NCBI GenBank assembly: GCA_947452665.1
Contig: CANGEH010000137.1
Span: 1-6,141 of the forward strand
Length of the DNA: 6,141 bases
Direction of reading: 5' to 3'
Source: Caulobacteraceae bacterium
GTDB taxonomy: Bacteria > Pseudomonadota > Alphaproteobacteria > Caulobacterales > Caulobacteraceae
The translations under genes and the position numbers were made by a program. The notes under the pieces are model-generated. The model ran no database searches. It was not told where the DNA came from and was given only the letters and a program-made list of their open reading frames with translations. Of the stretch, positions 1-6,032 are shown one piece after another; the stretch's first letter is position 1, and the number at the start of each line of letters is the position of its first letter.

Positions 1-624
1 CTGGGCGTGGTGGCGACCCCGACGCCGGAACTGGCGGCGCTGGGCGATGAGGCCATGCGCCAGGCGATCTGGACCCGGCAGGGGCGGCTGCAATTTGGCA
101 TTGAGATGAAGGTGGTCGATGAGGATGGCCAGGACGCGCCCATGGATGGCCAGACCTCTGGTGCCTTGATGGTGCGCGGGCCCTGGACCTTGCAGCGCTA
201 TTTTCGCCAAGAGGCCGATGTGGTGGATGCAGACGGCTGGTTTGACACCGGCGATATTGCCACCCTCGATGCGTTTGGCTTTATGCGCATTACCGACCGC
301 AAAAAGGATGTGATCAAGTCGGGCGGCGAATGGATCAGCTCGATCGATCTGGAAAATGTCGCCGCTGGCCATCCGGGCGTCAAGATTGCCGCCGTGATCG
401 GGGTGGCGCACCCCAAATGGGAGGAGCGGCCCCTCTTGGTCCTCGAACTGCATGAAGGCTCTAGCCTTAGCCGCGAGGCGGTGCTGGCCTATCTGACCGA
501 GCGAGTGGTCAAGTGGTGGCTGCCCGATGACGTGATCTTTGCCGCCGTGCCCCTGACCGCTACCGGCAAGATCGACAAGAAGGTCCTGCGCAGTACCTAT
601 CGGGGGCATTTGTCAGACGCCTAG
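1..624 (+). CDS. AMP-dependent acyl-CoA synthetase (medium/long-chain fatty acid-CoA ligase), C-terminal part
   Basis: This is the last 207 residues of an adenylate-forming ligase that activates a carboxylic acid to its acyl-CoA through an acyl-AMP intermediate. The frame is open from base 1, so the gene starts outside the window; full-length family members are about 540 residues. Visible motifs in order are GWFDTGD (ATP ribose-binding aspartate, bases 235-255), TDRKKDVIKSGGEWIS (hinge and start of the mobile C-terminal domain, about 292-339), HPKWEERPL, and TGKIDKK near the end, whose first lysine (568-570) is the expected catalytic lysine of the adenylation step. The GGEWIS...DLEN form and HPKW-ERPL are typical of the AlkK/DmdB branch, which acts on medium-chain fatty acids or methylmercaptopropionate. 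The substrate cannot be settled from this fragment. No frameshift is seen. The stop is followed by 98 bp of non-coding DNA containing only a small hairpin (643-657, with one G-U pair) and no T-run directly after it, so no convincing terminator. Confidence 0.93.
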   Translation: MGVVATPTPELAALGDEAMRQAIWTRQGRLQFGIEMKVVDEDGQDAPMDGQTSGALMVRGPWTLQRYFRQEADVVDADGWFDTGDIATLDAFGFMRITDRKKDVIKSGGEWISSIDLENVAAGHPGVKIAAVIGVAHPKWEERPLLVLELHEGSSLSREAVLAYLTERVVKWWLPDDVIFAAVPLTATGKIDKKVLRSTYRGHLSDA

Positions 625-671
625 CCTCTAGGCGGGGCCAGACGAGCCTTGGGCTTGACCGCGCGGGATGG

Positions 672-694
672 ACGGTTTGTAATTTTTACGGTTT
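672..694 (+). repeat. Short direct repeat in AT-rich leader of the mmcQ-like gene
   Basis: The heptamer ACGGTTT occurs at 672-678 and again at 688-694, a 16 bp period, within the only AT-rich patch between the ligase gene and the small gene at 723. A small inverted repeat, GTAA-TTT-TTAC, sits between the copies (679-689). This may be part of a promoter or binding site for the downstream gene, but no clear -35/-10 pair could be assigned, and a chance origin is quite possible. Confidence 0.25.
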
Positions 695-722
695 TTGGCA
701 GCACCAGACGGTAGATCAGAAA

Positions 723-1070
723 ATGTCTGACCCCTTGAGCCTCACCCATGACGATGTCCGCCGCCTGGCTCTGGCGCTGCCAAGCGCGGCCGAGCAGGCG
801 CATTTTGGTAAGGCGGATTTTCGGGTAGCAGGCAAGGTGTTTGCCACCTTGCCTGCGCCCGATCATGCCGTTGTTGAGCTCCTGCCCGAACAGCAGGACC
901 TGTTGATCAGCGCTGAGCCGGCTGTGTTTGCGCCCGTGGCCGGGGCCTGGGGTCTGAAGGGCTGGACCAAGCTTAGGCTGGCCAATTGCGATACGGCCAC
1001 CTTGTCCAGTGCGCTGAACATGGCTTGGCACAATGTCGCGCCGAGGCGGCTATGGCCAGGTGTGCCCTAA
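723..1070 (+). CDS. MmcQ/YjbR family protein
   Basis: This is a 115-residue, probably cytoplasmic protein with no signal peptide or membrane segment. It matches the MmcQ/YjbR family in length and pattern: an N-terminal helix with LALALPSAAEQ followed by H-FGKADFRVAGKVFATL, a central LISAEPAVFAP, and a C-terminal GWTKLRL...LSSALNMAWHNVAPRRL. The family has a CyaY-like fold resembling some DNA-binding proteins. One member is named for the mitomycin C resistance cluster of Streptomyces, but the general function is not known. The ATG at 723 is chosen because it gives the usual N-terminus; the preceding bases (tagatcagaaa) contain only a weak ribosome site. The TAA stop overlaps by 4 bp the TAG stop of the convergent PepSY gene. 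The gene is 98 bp from the ligase, in the same direction, and could be co-transcribed with it, but no functional link is evident. Confidence 0.82.
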   Translation: MSDPLSLTHDDVRRLALALPSAAEQAHFGKADFRVAGKVFATLPAPDHAVVELLPEQQDLLISAEPAVFAPVAGAWGLKGWTKLRLANCDTATLSSALNMAWHNVAPRRLWPGVP

Positions 1071-2428
1071 CCCGCCAGCCCCAAAAACCGCCTTGCGGGC
1101 CCTATCCGGCGCAGGATCAGCGACTCTATGGCCGCGACGGCCAGGATGGACAGGCCAAGCACCGGCAAGAACAGGCCAAGACCCAGGATCAAGACGCCAA
1201 GCTCCCTGGACGGCACACCTTGGCCCAGCGGAAGCGGTGCCCCCAACTGGCCGCTCGGGCGTCTTTGCCACCACATGACCGTTGCGCTAACCACCAGTGT
1301 GCAAAGGCCAAGCGCAGTCAGGACACCTAGGACCTGGTTGGCTAGGCCGAATAATTGGCCCTCATGCAGGGCGGTGCCATAGCCAATGACCTGGTCGATC
1401 GGGTGGCGGGCGGCAAAGCCCTGCCGTGTCAAGATCTGGCCGGTGGCGGGATCAAGGGTCATTGTCACCCTTAGCGGCCGGTTTTGGGCATCGGACCTTG
1501 CGTTCCAGCCGGGGCTCTTGGCCGAGGGCAGGGCGATTAGGACCGGCGGGGCCAGATTCAGGCGCCGGACGGCGGCCGTCATGGCGGCAAGGGATGGCTT
1601 GGCTGTGGCGTCCGGAGCCATGGCGGTGTGCGCGCCCCCGCCCATATCCATGCCGGCCATGATATCGGCGGTCTCGGCCGCGCGGCTAGTGGTCCAGTCC
1701 TGACGCACAATATCGGTATGGGTCAAACGCCGAGCGGCCTTGAACCCTTCGCCCCAGACCGTCGTCCAGGGCAGGCCGGTCAAGAGCAGCACAAGCGCAA
1801 ACCCTGAGACCCAGACCCCGGTCACCGCATGCAGGTCGCGCCAAAATAGGGTCCTGCCCGCGCCGAGCCTGGGATAGACCGTGCCCGCCAGCCCCTTGGC
1901 CCCGCGAGGCCACCACAGATAAAGCCCGGTCAAGATCATGACAATGGCCCAGGAGGCAGCCAGCTCGACCAGAAGCTTGCCGCGATCGCCGATCAAGAGT
2001 TCGCCGTGAATGGCCCTGATCACGGCCATGAACCGGTCCTTGGTCGGCACGATCTTGAGGATGGCCAGGCTTTGTGGGTGGACATAAACCAGCTGATCCT
2101 CACCCCCGGCCTTGACCGTGACGCGCACGGCGTCTTGCAGGTTTTGGCGCACCTCCAAGGTTTTAAGCCTTGCGCCCGGAACTGCCTTTAGGGCCGCGGA
2201 TAGCTGGGCGTCGGCGCTGGCGGGCGGGCCGGTAAAGGCCAGCTGGTCATAGGGCCGATCCAGCCAGGCCTCGATCTGGGGCTTGAACAAATAGGCCGAG
2301 CCGCTGATCGCCAGGATCAGGATAAAGGGCAGGCAAAACAGGCCCGCATAAAAATGCCAACGCCATATGGCCCGGTGATCGATCAGGCCTTGGGTCTGGG
2401 CCTTGGATTTGAGCGGGGTGACGGTCAT
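1067..2428 (-). CDS. PepSY-associated transmembrane protein, putative metal/siderophore reductase
   Basis: This 453-residue inner-membrane protein has the PepSY-associated TM architecture. Likely membrane segments are about residues 27-48, 153-173, 201-221, 366-387 and 410-434. Between segments 1 and 2 lies a periplasmic PepSY-type domain (about 70-130, ending in QLVYVHPQSLAIL), and a second one lies between segments 3 and 4 (about 280-340, with RVTMTLDPATGQIL). Family-typical histidines near membrane edges are H25 (RWHFYAG), H141 (IHGELLIGD), H200 (RDLHAVTGVW) and H355 (LHEGQLFG). In the Pseudomonas relative FoxB such histidines hold haem, and the protein reduces ferric siderophore, so a haem-dependent metal reductase role is inferred here. 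An unusual Met/His-rich stretch lies at residues 257-270. The gene starts 9 bp after the TonB receptor stop and is probably translated by coupling to it. The 3' end overlaps the convergent mmcQ-like gene by 4 bp. Confidence 0.9.
   Translation of the reverse strand: MTVTPLKSKAQTQGLIDHRAIWRWHFYAGLFCLPFILILAISGSAYLFKPQIEAWLDRPYDQLAFTGPPASADAQLSAALKAVPGARLKTLEVRQNLQDAVRVTVKAGGEDQLVYVHPQSLAILKIVPTKDRFMAVIRAIHGELLIGDRGKLLVELAASWAIVMILTGLYLWWPRGAKGLAGTVYPRLGAGRTLFWRDLHAVTGVWVSGFALVLLLTGLPWTTVWGEGFKAARRLTHTDIVRQDWTTSRAAETADIMAGMDMGGGAHTAMAPDATAKPSLAAMTAAVRRLNLAPPVLIALPSAKSPGWNARSDAQNRPLRVTMTLDPATGQILTRQGFAARHPIDQVIGYGTALHEGQLFGLANQVLGVLTALGLCTLVVSATVMWWQRRPSGQLGAPLPLGQGVPSRELGVLILGLGLFLPVLGLSILAVAAIESLILRRIGPARRFLGLAG
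1619..1660 (-). other. Met/His-rich candidate metal-binding segment in the PepSY protein
   Basis: Residues 257-270 of the PepSY protein read MAGMDMGGGAHTAM: four methionines, one histidine and one aspartate in 14 residues, in the predicted periplasmic loop between membrane segments 3 and 4. Such Met-x-x-Met/His clusters bind copper(I) or silver in periplasmic copper proteins. Binding here is inferred from composition only. Confidence 0.45.
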
Positions 2429-2445
2429 GACCGGGTCCTAACCCT
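2429..2445 (-). promoter_or_regulatory. Ribosome binding site of the PepSY gene, overlapping the receptor stop codon
   Basis: On the minus strand AGGA (2439-2436) lies 7 bases before the ATG at 2428, and it shares two bases with the TAG stop of the TonB receptor gene (2440-2438). A ribosome terminating on the receptor would sit on the start region of the PepSY gene, which suggests translational coupling and matched output of the two proteins. Confidence 0.6.
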
Positions 2446-4729
2446 TGATCTTCAGATCAAGCACAAAAGTGCGTTGCGGTAGCGGATGGGCGACATAGGC
2501 TTGATCATTAAACAGATTGTCTATGCCGATACTGATCTGGGCCTGAGGCGTCAGATTATAGGCGACGCGGCCATCGACCGTGAAATACTCGCTCTGAAAT
2601 CCATAAGCATCGCCGCGCACCAGGCCAAACAGGTCTGAATTTGGCCGGGAACCATAGCGCCAGCCGAGCGACACCTTGAGCGCGTCATTGACCCGGTAGC
2701 GAAGATTGCCATTGGCCCGCCAATCTGGAATCCGCGGAAAGGCAACCCCTTCGGCGGCCCGGGCCGCTCGATTCTTGACCGTCTTGGCCTCCATCCAGGC
2801 ACTATTGACGTCCATATCCAGCCCATCGATCAGTATGTCGCTCGCCTCTAGGATCAGCTCTGCCCCCACTTGCTGCACCTGATCGATATTTTTGTACGAG
2901 GTAACCACCGCGCCATACGGATTGAGTCCGCTGAAACTGAAAATGGCATCATCGATGTTTTGATAGAATAGGCTGGCCGTCGCCCGCACCTTGGAAAAAC
3001 TCCGGCGCAGGATCAGGTTGGCATCGGTCGATTTTTCCGGCTTCAGATTCGGGTCAAAGCTGGCCGGGTCAATTTGGCGGGTCACATCATCAATTCTGCC
3101 TTGAAACAGCTCGCCGACCGTTGGAAACCGCACGGCACTACCGAGGCTCAGTTGCAGCCCGATGTCGCCGGGAAGCCGCCCTTGCAGGCTAAGCTTGGGG
3201 CTGACCGAGGAGTCGGAGCGATCGTCATAACCGCCATCGATCCGTGTTCCGCCCAGCGCCTTGCCAAGCCCGCCATCAAAGGCCCGCCACTGGTCAAGCC
3301 GCACGCCCGCCGTCAATTCAAGGTCTGGATTGAGCGCAATCTCGTCCTCTAACCACACGCCTAAAAGGCTGGTCTTGCCATAGGTCGAGGCCGAATAGAC
3401 CGGCGCTGCGGCATCCTTCCATCGGGTCGTGGCGAAGGTATCCTGATCGGTTTGATAGAGGTTGGCATTGACCCCGAGCCCGAGCTTATGCGCGCCGAAC
3501 CGTTGTTCTGCGGTTAGATCCCCGGTCCACCAGCCCGGTGTATTCTGTCTTGTCACAGTGCCCGCGCCACTGGCCCGGCCTGTCAAATAGTCCTTTGAGG
3601 TACGCACATCCTGGCTGGCAATCCAGTAGCGGGACAGGTTGGCCGATACGGTCCAGCCAAGCGCTGGACCACTGAGTTTCAATCCGCCCAAATACTCGGT
3701 CCGTGCCGTCAAGGACTGGGTCAGGCCGGTCGCATTCCAGACCTTGCCGCCAAGGCTGACCTTGCCCTGGCCAATCACGCTACCGGAAGTATCACGCAAA
3801 AAGCTTCGCACGTCCGTTAGGTCCTGATCGGTCTTCCAGCCAAGGCCAAGGGCCTCGGCTGTCCAGCCATTTTGCGCGGCATAGCCAAGCCTCAGCCGAA
3901 ACTGATCCTGGATCACATGCACGGGCGAGGCCGCGCCAAACACGGGGCTTGCCAAACGCTTGTCATCAAATGCGCCGGTAACGGGCGTTGCGGAACCGGT
4001 GGCGGCGGTCAAAAGTGTATAGGTCATGGACTGACCGACATTGTCAAAATGTCGAAAGCCTGCCCGAACCGTCAAGGGTCCGTCCGATGGCTGATAAGAC
4101 CCCCCGGCCTCGAGGCTGTAGCCCCTAAAACTCTGGTTAAAGCCATATTCTTTGAACGGCATGATCATGGTCTGGACCGTGGCATAGACCGTCTTGCCTT
4201 GTGGACGCTCGGTGGTGACCGAGATCACCCCGCCCATCGAATTGCCGCCATAGCGGGCTGAATAGGGGCCATAGACAATATCAAATTGCTGAACCTCGGC
4301 GGGCCCCACCACATTCCATTTTGGTGGATAGTCCCAGCGATTGCCAAGCAGGTTGGAGACCACAAACCCATCCACCAAGACTAGGGTGCGGGCGCTTTGC
4401 ACCGTATTGGCGCCGCGCAAGGCCACCACGGCATTATCATCCCCGGCAAAGCGTTTGCGGACGAAAAAATTGGGCGCGTATTTCATCAAGTCTTCGACAT
4501 TGACGGCATTAATGGCTTCAAATTCGGTCTTGCCGAGGGACACGGAAAGGCCCCGGGGCTGGACCGTCGCAGGCCGATCGGCATGACCGACAATAATCAC
4601 CTCATTATCGGCAGGTGATGCGGCTTGCAGATCAGCGGCCATGGCCGGACTGATGCTCATGAGGGCCGTGGCCCCAAGGCCAGCCAATAGGGCGCGCGGC
4701 GAGACGCCGGCAGACGCATTGCGAGACAT
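2438..4729 (-). CDS. TonB-dependent outer-membrane receptor
   Basis: This is a 763-residue, 22-strand-barrel type receptor for energy-driven uptake across the outer membrane. Residues 1-31 form a signal peptide (basic start, ALLAGLGATALMSI, cleavage after AMA). EVIIVG at 43-48 is the TonB box. The plug domain spans about 66-177, with LVLVDG at 116-121 and the conserved VYGPYSARYGGNSMGGVISVTT ending at 173. The barrel follows, with SAVRFPTVGELF, DPNLKPEKS and the C-terminal GIDNLFND...RTFVLDLKI. Oddly, the last residue is glycine rather than the usual aromatic. The protein has no cysteine, so it lacks the cysteine ligand reported for the copper receptor OprC; methionines at 165, 188 and 190 could still matter. 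The ATG at 4729 is supported by GGAAA 6 bases upstream. The flanking DUF2946 and PepSY genes point to a metal or metallophore ligand, possibly copper; the actual ligand is not determinable from sequence. Confidence 0.93.
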   Translation of the reverse strand: MSRNASAGVSPRALLAGLGATALMSISPAMAADLQAASPADNEVIIVGHADRPATVQPRGLSVSLGKTEFEAINAVNVEDLMKYAPNFFVRKRFAGDDNAVVALRGANTVQSARTLVLVDGFVVSNLLGNRWDYPPKWNVVGPAEVQQFDIVYGPYSARYGGNSMGGVISVTTERPQGKTVYATVQTMIMPFKEYGFNQSFRGYSLEAGGSYQPSDGPLTVRAGFRHFDNVGQSMTYTLLTAATGSATPVTGAFDDKRLASPVFGAASPVHVIQDQFRLRLGYAAQNGWTAEALGLGWKTDQDLTDVRSFLRDTSGSVIGQGKVSLGGKVWNATGLTQSLTARTEYLGGLKLSGPALGWTVSANLSRYWIASQDVRTSKDYLTGRASGAGTVTRQNTPGWWTGDLTAEQRFGAHKLGLGVNANLYQTDQDTFATTRWKDAAAPVYSASTYGKTSLLGVWLEDEIALNPDLELTAGVRLDQWRAFDGGLGKALGGTRIDGGYDDRSDSSVSPKLSLQGRLPGDIGLQLSLGSAVRFPTVGELFQGRIDDVTRQIDPASFDPNLKPEKSTDANLILRRSFSKVRATASLFYQNIDDAIFSFSGLNPYGAVVTSYKNIDQVQQVGAELILEASDILIDGLDMDVNSAWMEAKTVKNRAARAAEGVAFPRIPDWRANGNLRYRVNDALKVSLGWRYGSRPNSDLFGLVRGDAYGFQSEYFTVDGRVAYNLTPQAQISIGIDNLFNDQAYVAHPLPQRTFVLDLKIKG

Positions 4730-4735
4730 AGAAGG

Positions 4736-4740
4736 TTTCC
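4736..4740 (-). promoter_or_regulatory. Ribosome binding site of the TonB receptor gene
   Basis: GGAAA on the minus strand, 6 bases before the ATG at 4729, fixes this start over any later in-frame ATG and is consistent with a complete signal peptide. No convincing promoter lies in the 66 bp between this gene and the upstream DUF2946-like gene, so the receptor is probably expressed from upstream. Confidence 0.5.
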
Positions 4741-4795
4741 AATTCTAAAAACGTCAAGGAGGCCGACGCGTGGGGCGGATCGGCAGCGATTGAGT

Positions 4796-5212
4796 TCAAA
4801 GAATTGAGGGTGGCCCTGTGGTCCAGGGCGGTGGCGCGGCTAGCCCAAGGCCTGGGCTTTGGGTGGTGGCAAGCGGAAGGTCGCGGTCGCCGACGAACCT
4901 GATCGGTAAGCTGGCGGCAACTGGGCTTGGACCGCTGATCGCAAGGCTTGCCGCAAAGGCGCAAGGATGGTCGGGGCGATCGGGATTTTCTGGGGCCTTA
5001 TCGGCTGGGGTCTTGAGGACCCTGCCATCTTGACCAAGACTGACCGATATCGCCCCTTGTCCGGTGCAGATCACCATTTGCGGCGCAGCACCGACCGTTG
5101 GCGTGGCCAGCATCACCCCGCCGGGCAGGATGAGGCGCAGGCCAAGCGCAAGCGCGGCGAGCAGCAGGCCATGACCTGAGCGTTTGCGCGATTTGTGGTC
5201 AGCCCCCGACAT
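4796..5212 (-). CDS. DUF2946-like small envelope protein, copper-locus associated
   Basis: This is a 138-residue protein from the ATG at 5212. Its N-terminus is basic (KSRKR) and is followed by one hydrophobic segment, about residues 14-36 (GLLLAALALGLRLILPGGVM), that is a signal anchor or signal peptide. After it come MVICTGQG (C49) and DHPCAFAA (H82, C84), then a Pro-rich tail ending PPPWTTGPPSIL. The order hydrophobic helix, CTGxG, HPCxFA and Pro-rich tail matches DUF2946, a family of small proteins often beside copper-related TonB receptors and PepSY proteins. Molecular function is unknown; the two cysteines and the histidine could bind metal in the periplasm. The same frame extends to a TTG at 5272 (158 residues), but the extra 20 residues are polar and unlike the family, so the ATG is preferred. 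The gene lies 66 bp upstream of the receptor and is probably the first gene of the block. Confidence 0.72.
   Translation of the reverse strand: MSGADHKSRKRSGHGLLLAALALGLRLILPGGVMLATPTVGAAPQMVICTGQGAISVSLGQDGRVLKTPADKAPENPDRPDHPCAFAASLAISGPSPVAASLPIRFVGDRDLPLATTQSPGLGLAAPPPWTTGPPSIL
4813..4829 (-). other. GC-rich hairpin at the 3' end of the DUF2946-like gene
   Basis: The arms GCCCTG and CAGGGC form a perfect 6 bp stem with a 5-base loop, just inside the end of the coding sequence. On the minus strand the stem is followed by a moderately AT-rich stretch (CAATTCTTTG) but no true T-run, so it is not a classic terminator. It could slow polymerase or protect mRNA between the first gene and the receptor gene; it could also be chance in GC-rich coding DNA. 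Confidence 0.2.
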
Positions 5213-5219
5213 GGCCTTG

Positions 5220-5248
5220 ATACTAGTCTGCGCGCCCTTGGGTGTCGA
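5220..5248 (-). promoter_or_regulatory. Candidate sigma-70-type promoter for the DUF2946/receptor/PepSY block
   Basis: On the minus strand TCGACA (5248-5243, five of six matches to TTGACA) is separated by 17 bases from TAGTAT (5225-5220, four of six matches to TATAAT). The -10 box ends only 7 bases before the ATG at 5212, so a transcript started here would be leaderless or nearly so. This fits the poor ribosome site there (AAGG only 2 bases from the ATG). It was found by eye and needs mapping of the 5' end. Confidence 0.35.
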
Positions 5249-5332
5249 GCGACTTGATTGTCGCAGCGGCAAGCGGTTTATCCGGGGTCGGAGGGCATCA
5301 AGACGGTTGCCCCCCTAGGGTCAGTCGTCCTA

Positions 5333-5350
5333 AACCCTATCTATAGGCTT
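5333..5350. promoter_or_regulatory. Imperfect inverted repeat, possible operator
   Basis: AACCCTAT and ATAGGCTT are separated by two bases and pair at 7 of 8 positions, with the inner five pairs (CCTAT/ATAGG) perfect. Size and symmetry suit a dimeric regulator, and the site overlaps a weak -10-like element for ribA. I cannot match it to a known Fur, Zur, CueR or CsoR box. Confidence 0.3.
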
Positions 5351-5397
5351 GGGATCAGGCTGAGCGAGCGACACTGGCGCAAACGGCGGCCGTGTCT

Positions 5398-5403
5398 GGA
5401 AAG
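5398..5403 (+). promoter_or_regulatory. Ribosome binding site of ribA
   Basis: GGAAAG lies 8 bases upstream of the ATG at 5412 and supports that start. Confidence 0.5.
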
Positions 5404-5411
5404 TCGAAGAC

Positions 5412-6017
5412 ATGTCGGTTGGTGTTGAAATTTCAAACTGGTTGGGCGAGGGGGCGATTGATCTGCCCACAAGCTATGGTCAGTTTTCCATGCGGGTCAT
5501 GACCGATCTGGGTGACGGGCGCGAGCATGTCGCGATTGGTACGCCGCGCGGGCCAGAGCCCGGCGAGGCCGTGCTGGTGCGGATTCACTCCGAATGCCTG
5601 ACCGGCGATGTGTTTGGCTCGCATCTTTGCGATTGTGGCCCGCAACTGCATGCGGCGCTCGAGCGGGTCGCGCAGGCCCCGGCGGGCCTGGTGCTTTATT
5701 TGCGCCAAGAAGGACGCGGCATTGGGCTGGGCAATAAGCTGAAAGCCTATGCCCTGCAGGCCAAGGGTATGGATACGGTCGAGGCCAATCTCGCCTTAGG
5801 TTTTGCCCCGGATTTGCGTGAATTTGACATTGCCGCCCAGGCTTTGAAAAACCTTGGCATTAGCCGGGTGCGGCTCCTGACCAATAATCCCGACAAGGTC
5901 GCGGCCCTGCGCAGCGCCGGGATCGAGACCGAGCGCGTGGCGGCCTGGACCGCTGAGCGCCCGGAAAATCAGGCCTATTTAGCGGCCAAGCGGGCCAAGA
6001 TGGGTCACATTCTTTAA
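5412..6017 (+). CDS. ribA: GTP cyclohydrolase II
   Basis: This cytoplasmic enzyme opens the imidazole ring of GTP, releasing formate and pyrophosphate, to give 2,5-diamino-6-ribosylamino-4(3H)-pyrimidinone 5'-phosphate, the first committed step of riboflavin and FAD synthesis. At 201 residues it is a standalone RibA, close to the E. coli enzyme in length and without a fused RibB domain. The zinc site is complete: C62, C73 and C75 in RIHSECLTGDVFGSHLCDCG. RQEGRGIGL (98-106) is the nucleotide-binding loop, Y113 in KAYALQ is the conserved tyrosine, DTVEAN follows, and D134/R136 in FAPDLREF include the catalytic arginine. LLTNNPDKV (155-163) and the C-terminal KMGHIL are also family-typical. The gene is transcribed divergently from the metal-uptake-like block and is followed after 15 bp by an isomerase-like gene in the same direction, probably co-transcribed. 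Confidence 0.96.
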   Translation: MSVGVEISNWLGEGAIDLPTSYGQFSMRVMTDLGDGREHVAIGTPRGPEPGEAVLVRIHSECLTGDVFGSHLCDCGPQLHAALERVAQAPAGLVLYLRQEGRGIGLGNKLKAYALQAKGMDTVEANLALGFAPDLREFDIAAQALKNLGISRVRLLTNNPDKVAALRSAGIETERVAAWTAERPENQAYLAAKRAKMGHIL

Positions 6018-6032
6018 AAGCGAAAGCGCACC

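Larger units (their letters stand above)
5273..5411. promoter_or_regulatory. Divergent intergenic control region between the receptor block and ribA
   Basis: The non-coding stretch between the two divergent units contains an 8 bp perfect palindrome CCCTAGGG (5313-5320) and an imperfect 18 bp inverted repeat centred at 5341/5342. No FMN riboswitch core was recognised upstream of ribA. A weak -10-like TATAGG (5342-5347) lies inside the inverted repeat on the plus strand, without a good -35. The region could hold the ribA promoter and an operator, but neither is proven. Confidence 0.35.

Noticed and set aside
625..722. Rho-independent terminator after the acyl-CoA synthetase gene
   Set aside because: The small hairpin at 643-657 is followed by GC-rich sequence; the T-rich patch only comes about 20 bases later, too far for an intrinsic terminator.
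621..1031. 136-codon open frame on the minus strand opposite the mmcQ-like gene
   Set aside because: It is the antisense shadow of a recognisable plus-strand family member, has basic low-complexity composition, and shows no domain pattern.
4756..4772. Perfect AAGGAGG on the plus strand followed 7 bases later by GTG
   Set aside because: The frame it would start closes after seven codons (VGRIGSD), it lies antisense to the receptor leader, and nothing plausible follows.
4632..4964. 110-codon minus-strand frame spanning the end of the DUF2946-like gene and the start of the receptor gene
   Set aside because: It overlaps two better-supported genes in another frame, and its composition (many Arg, Cys, Pro and His) is typical of an out-of-frame translation.
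5273..5411. FMN riboswitch upstream of ribA
   Set aside because: The conserved FMN aptamer core elements are not seen, and the ribA leader is probably too short for the full fold.
5799..5830. Possible altered active site in RibA (FAPDLREF instead of the E. coli DERDF form)
   Set aside because: The DLR form occurs in other GTP cyclohydrolase II proteins such as RibBA of Bacillus. The aspartate and catalytic arginine are present, so the enzyme looks normal.
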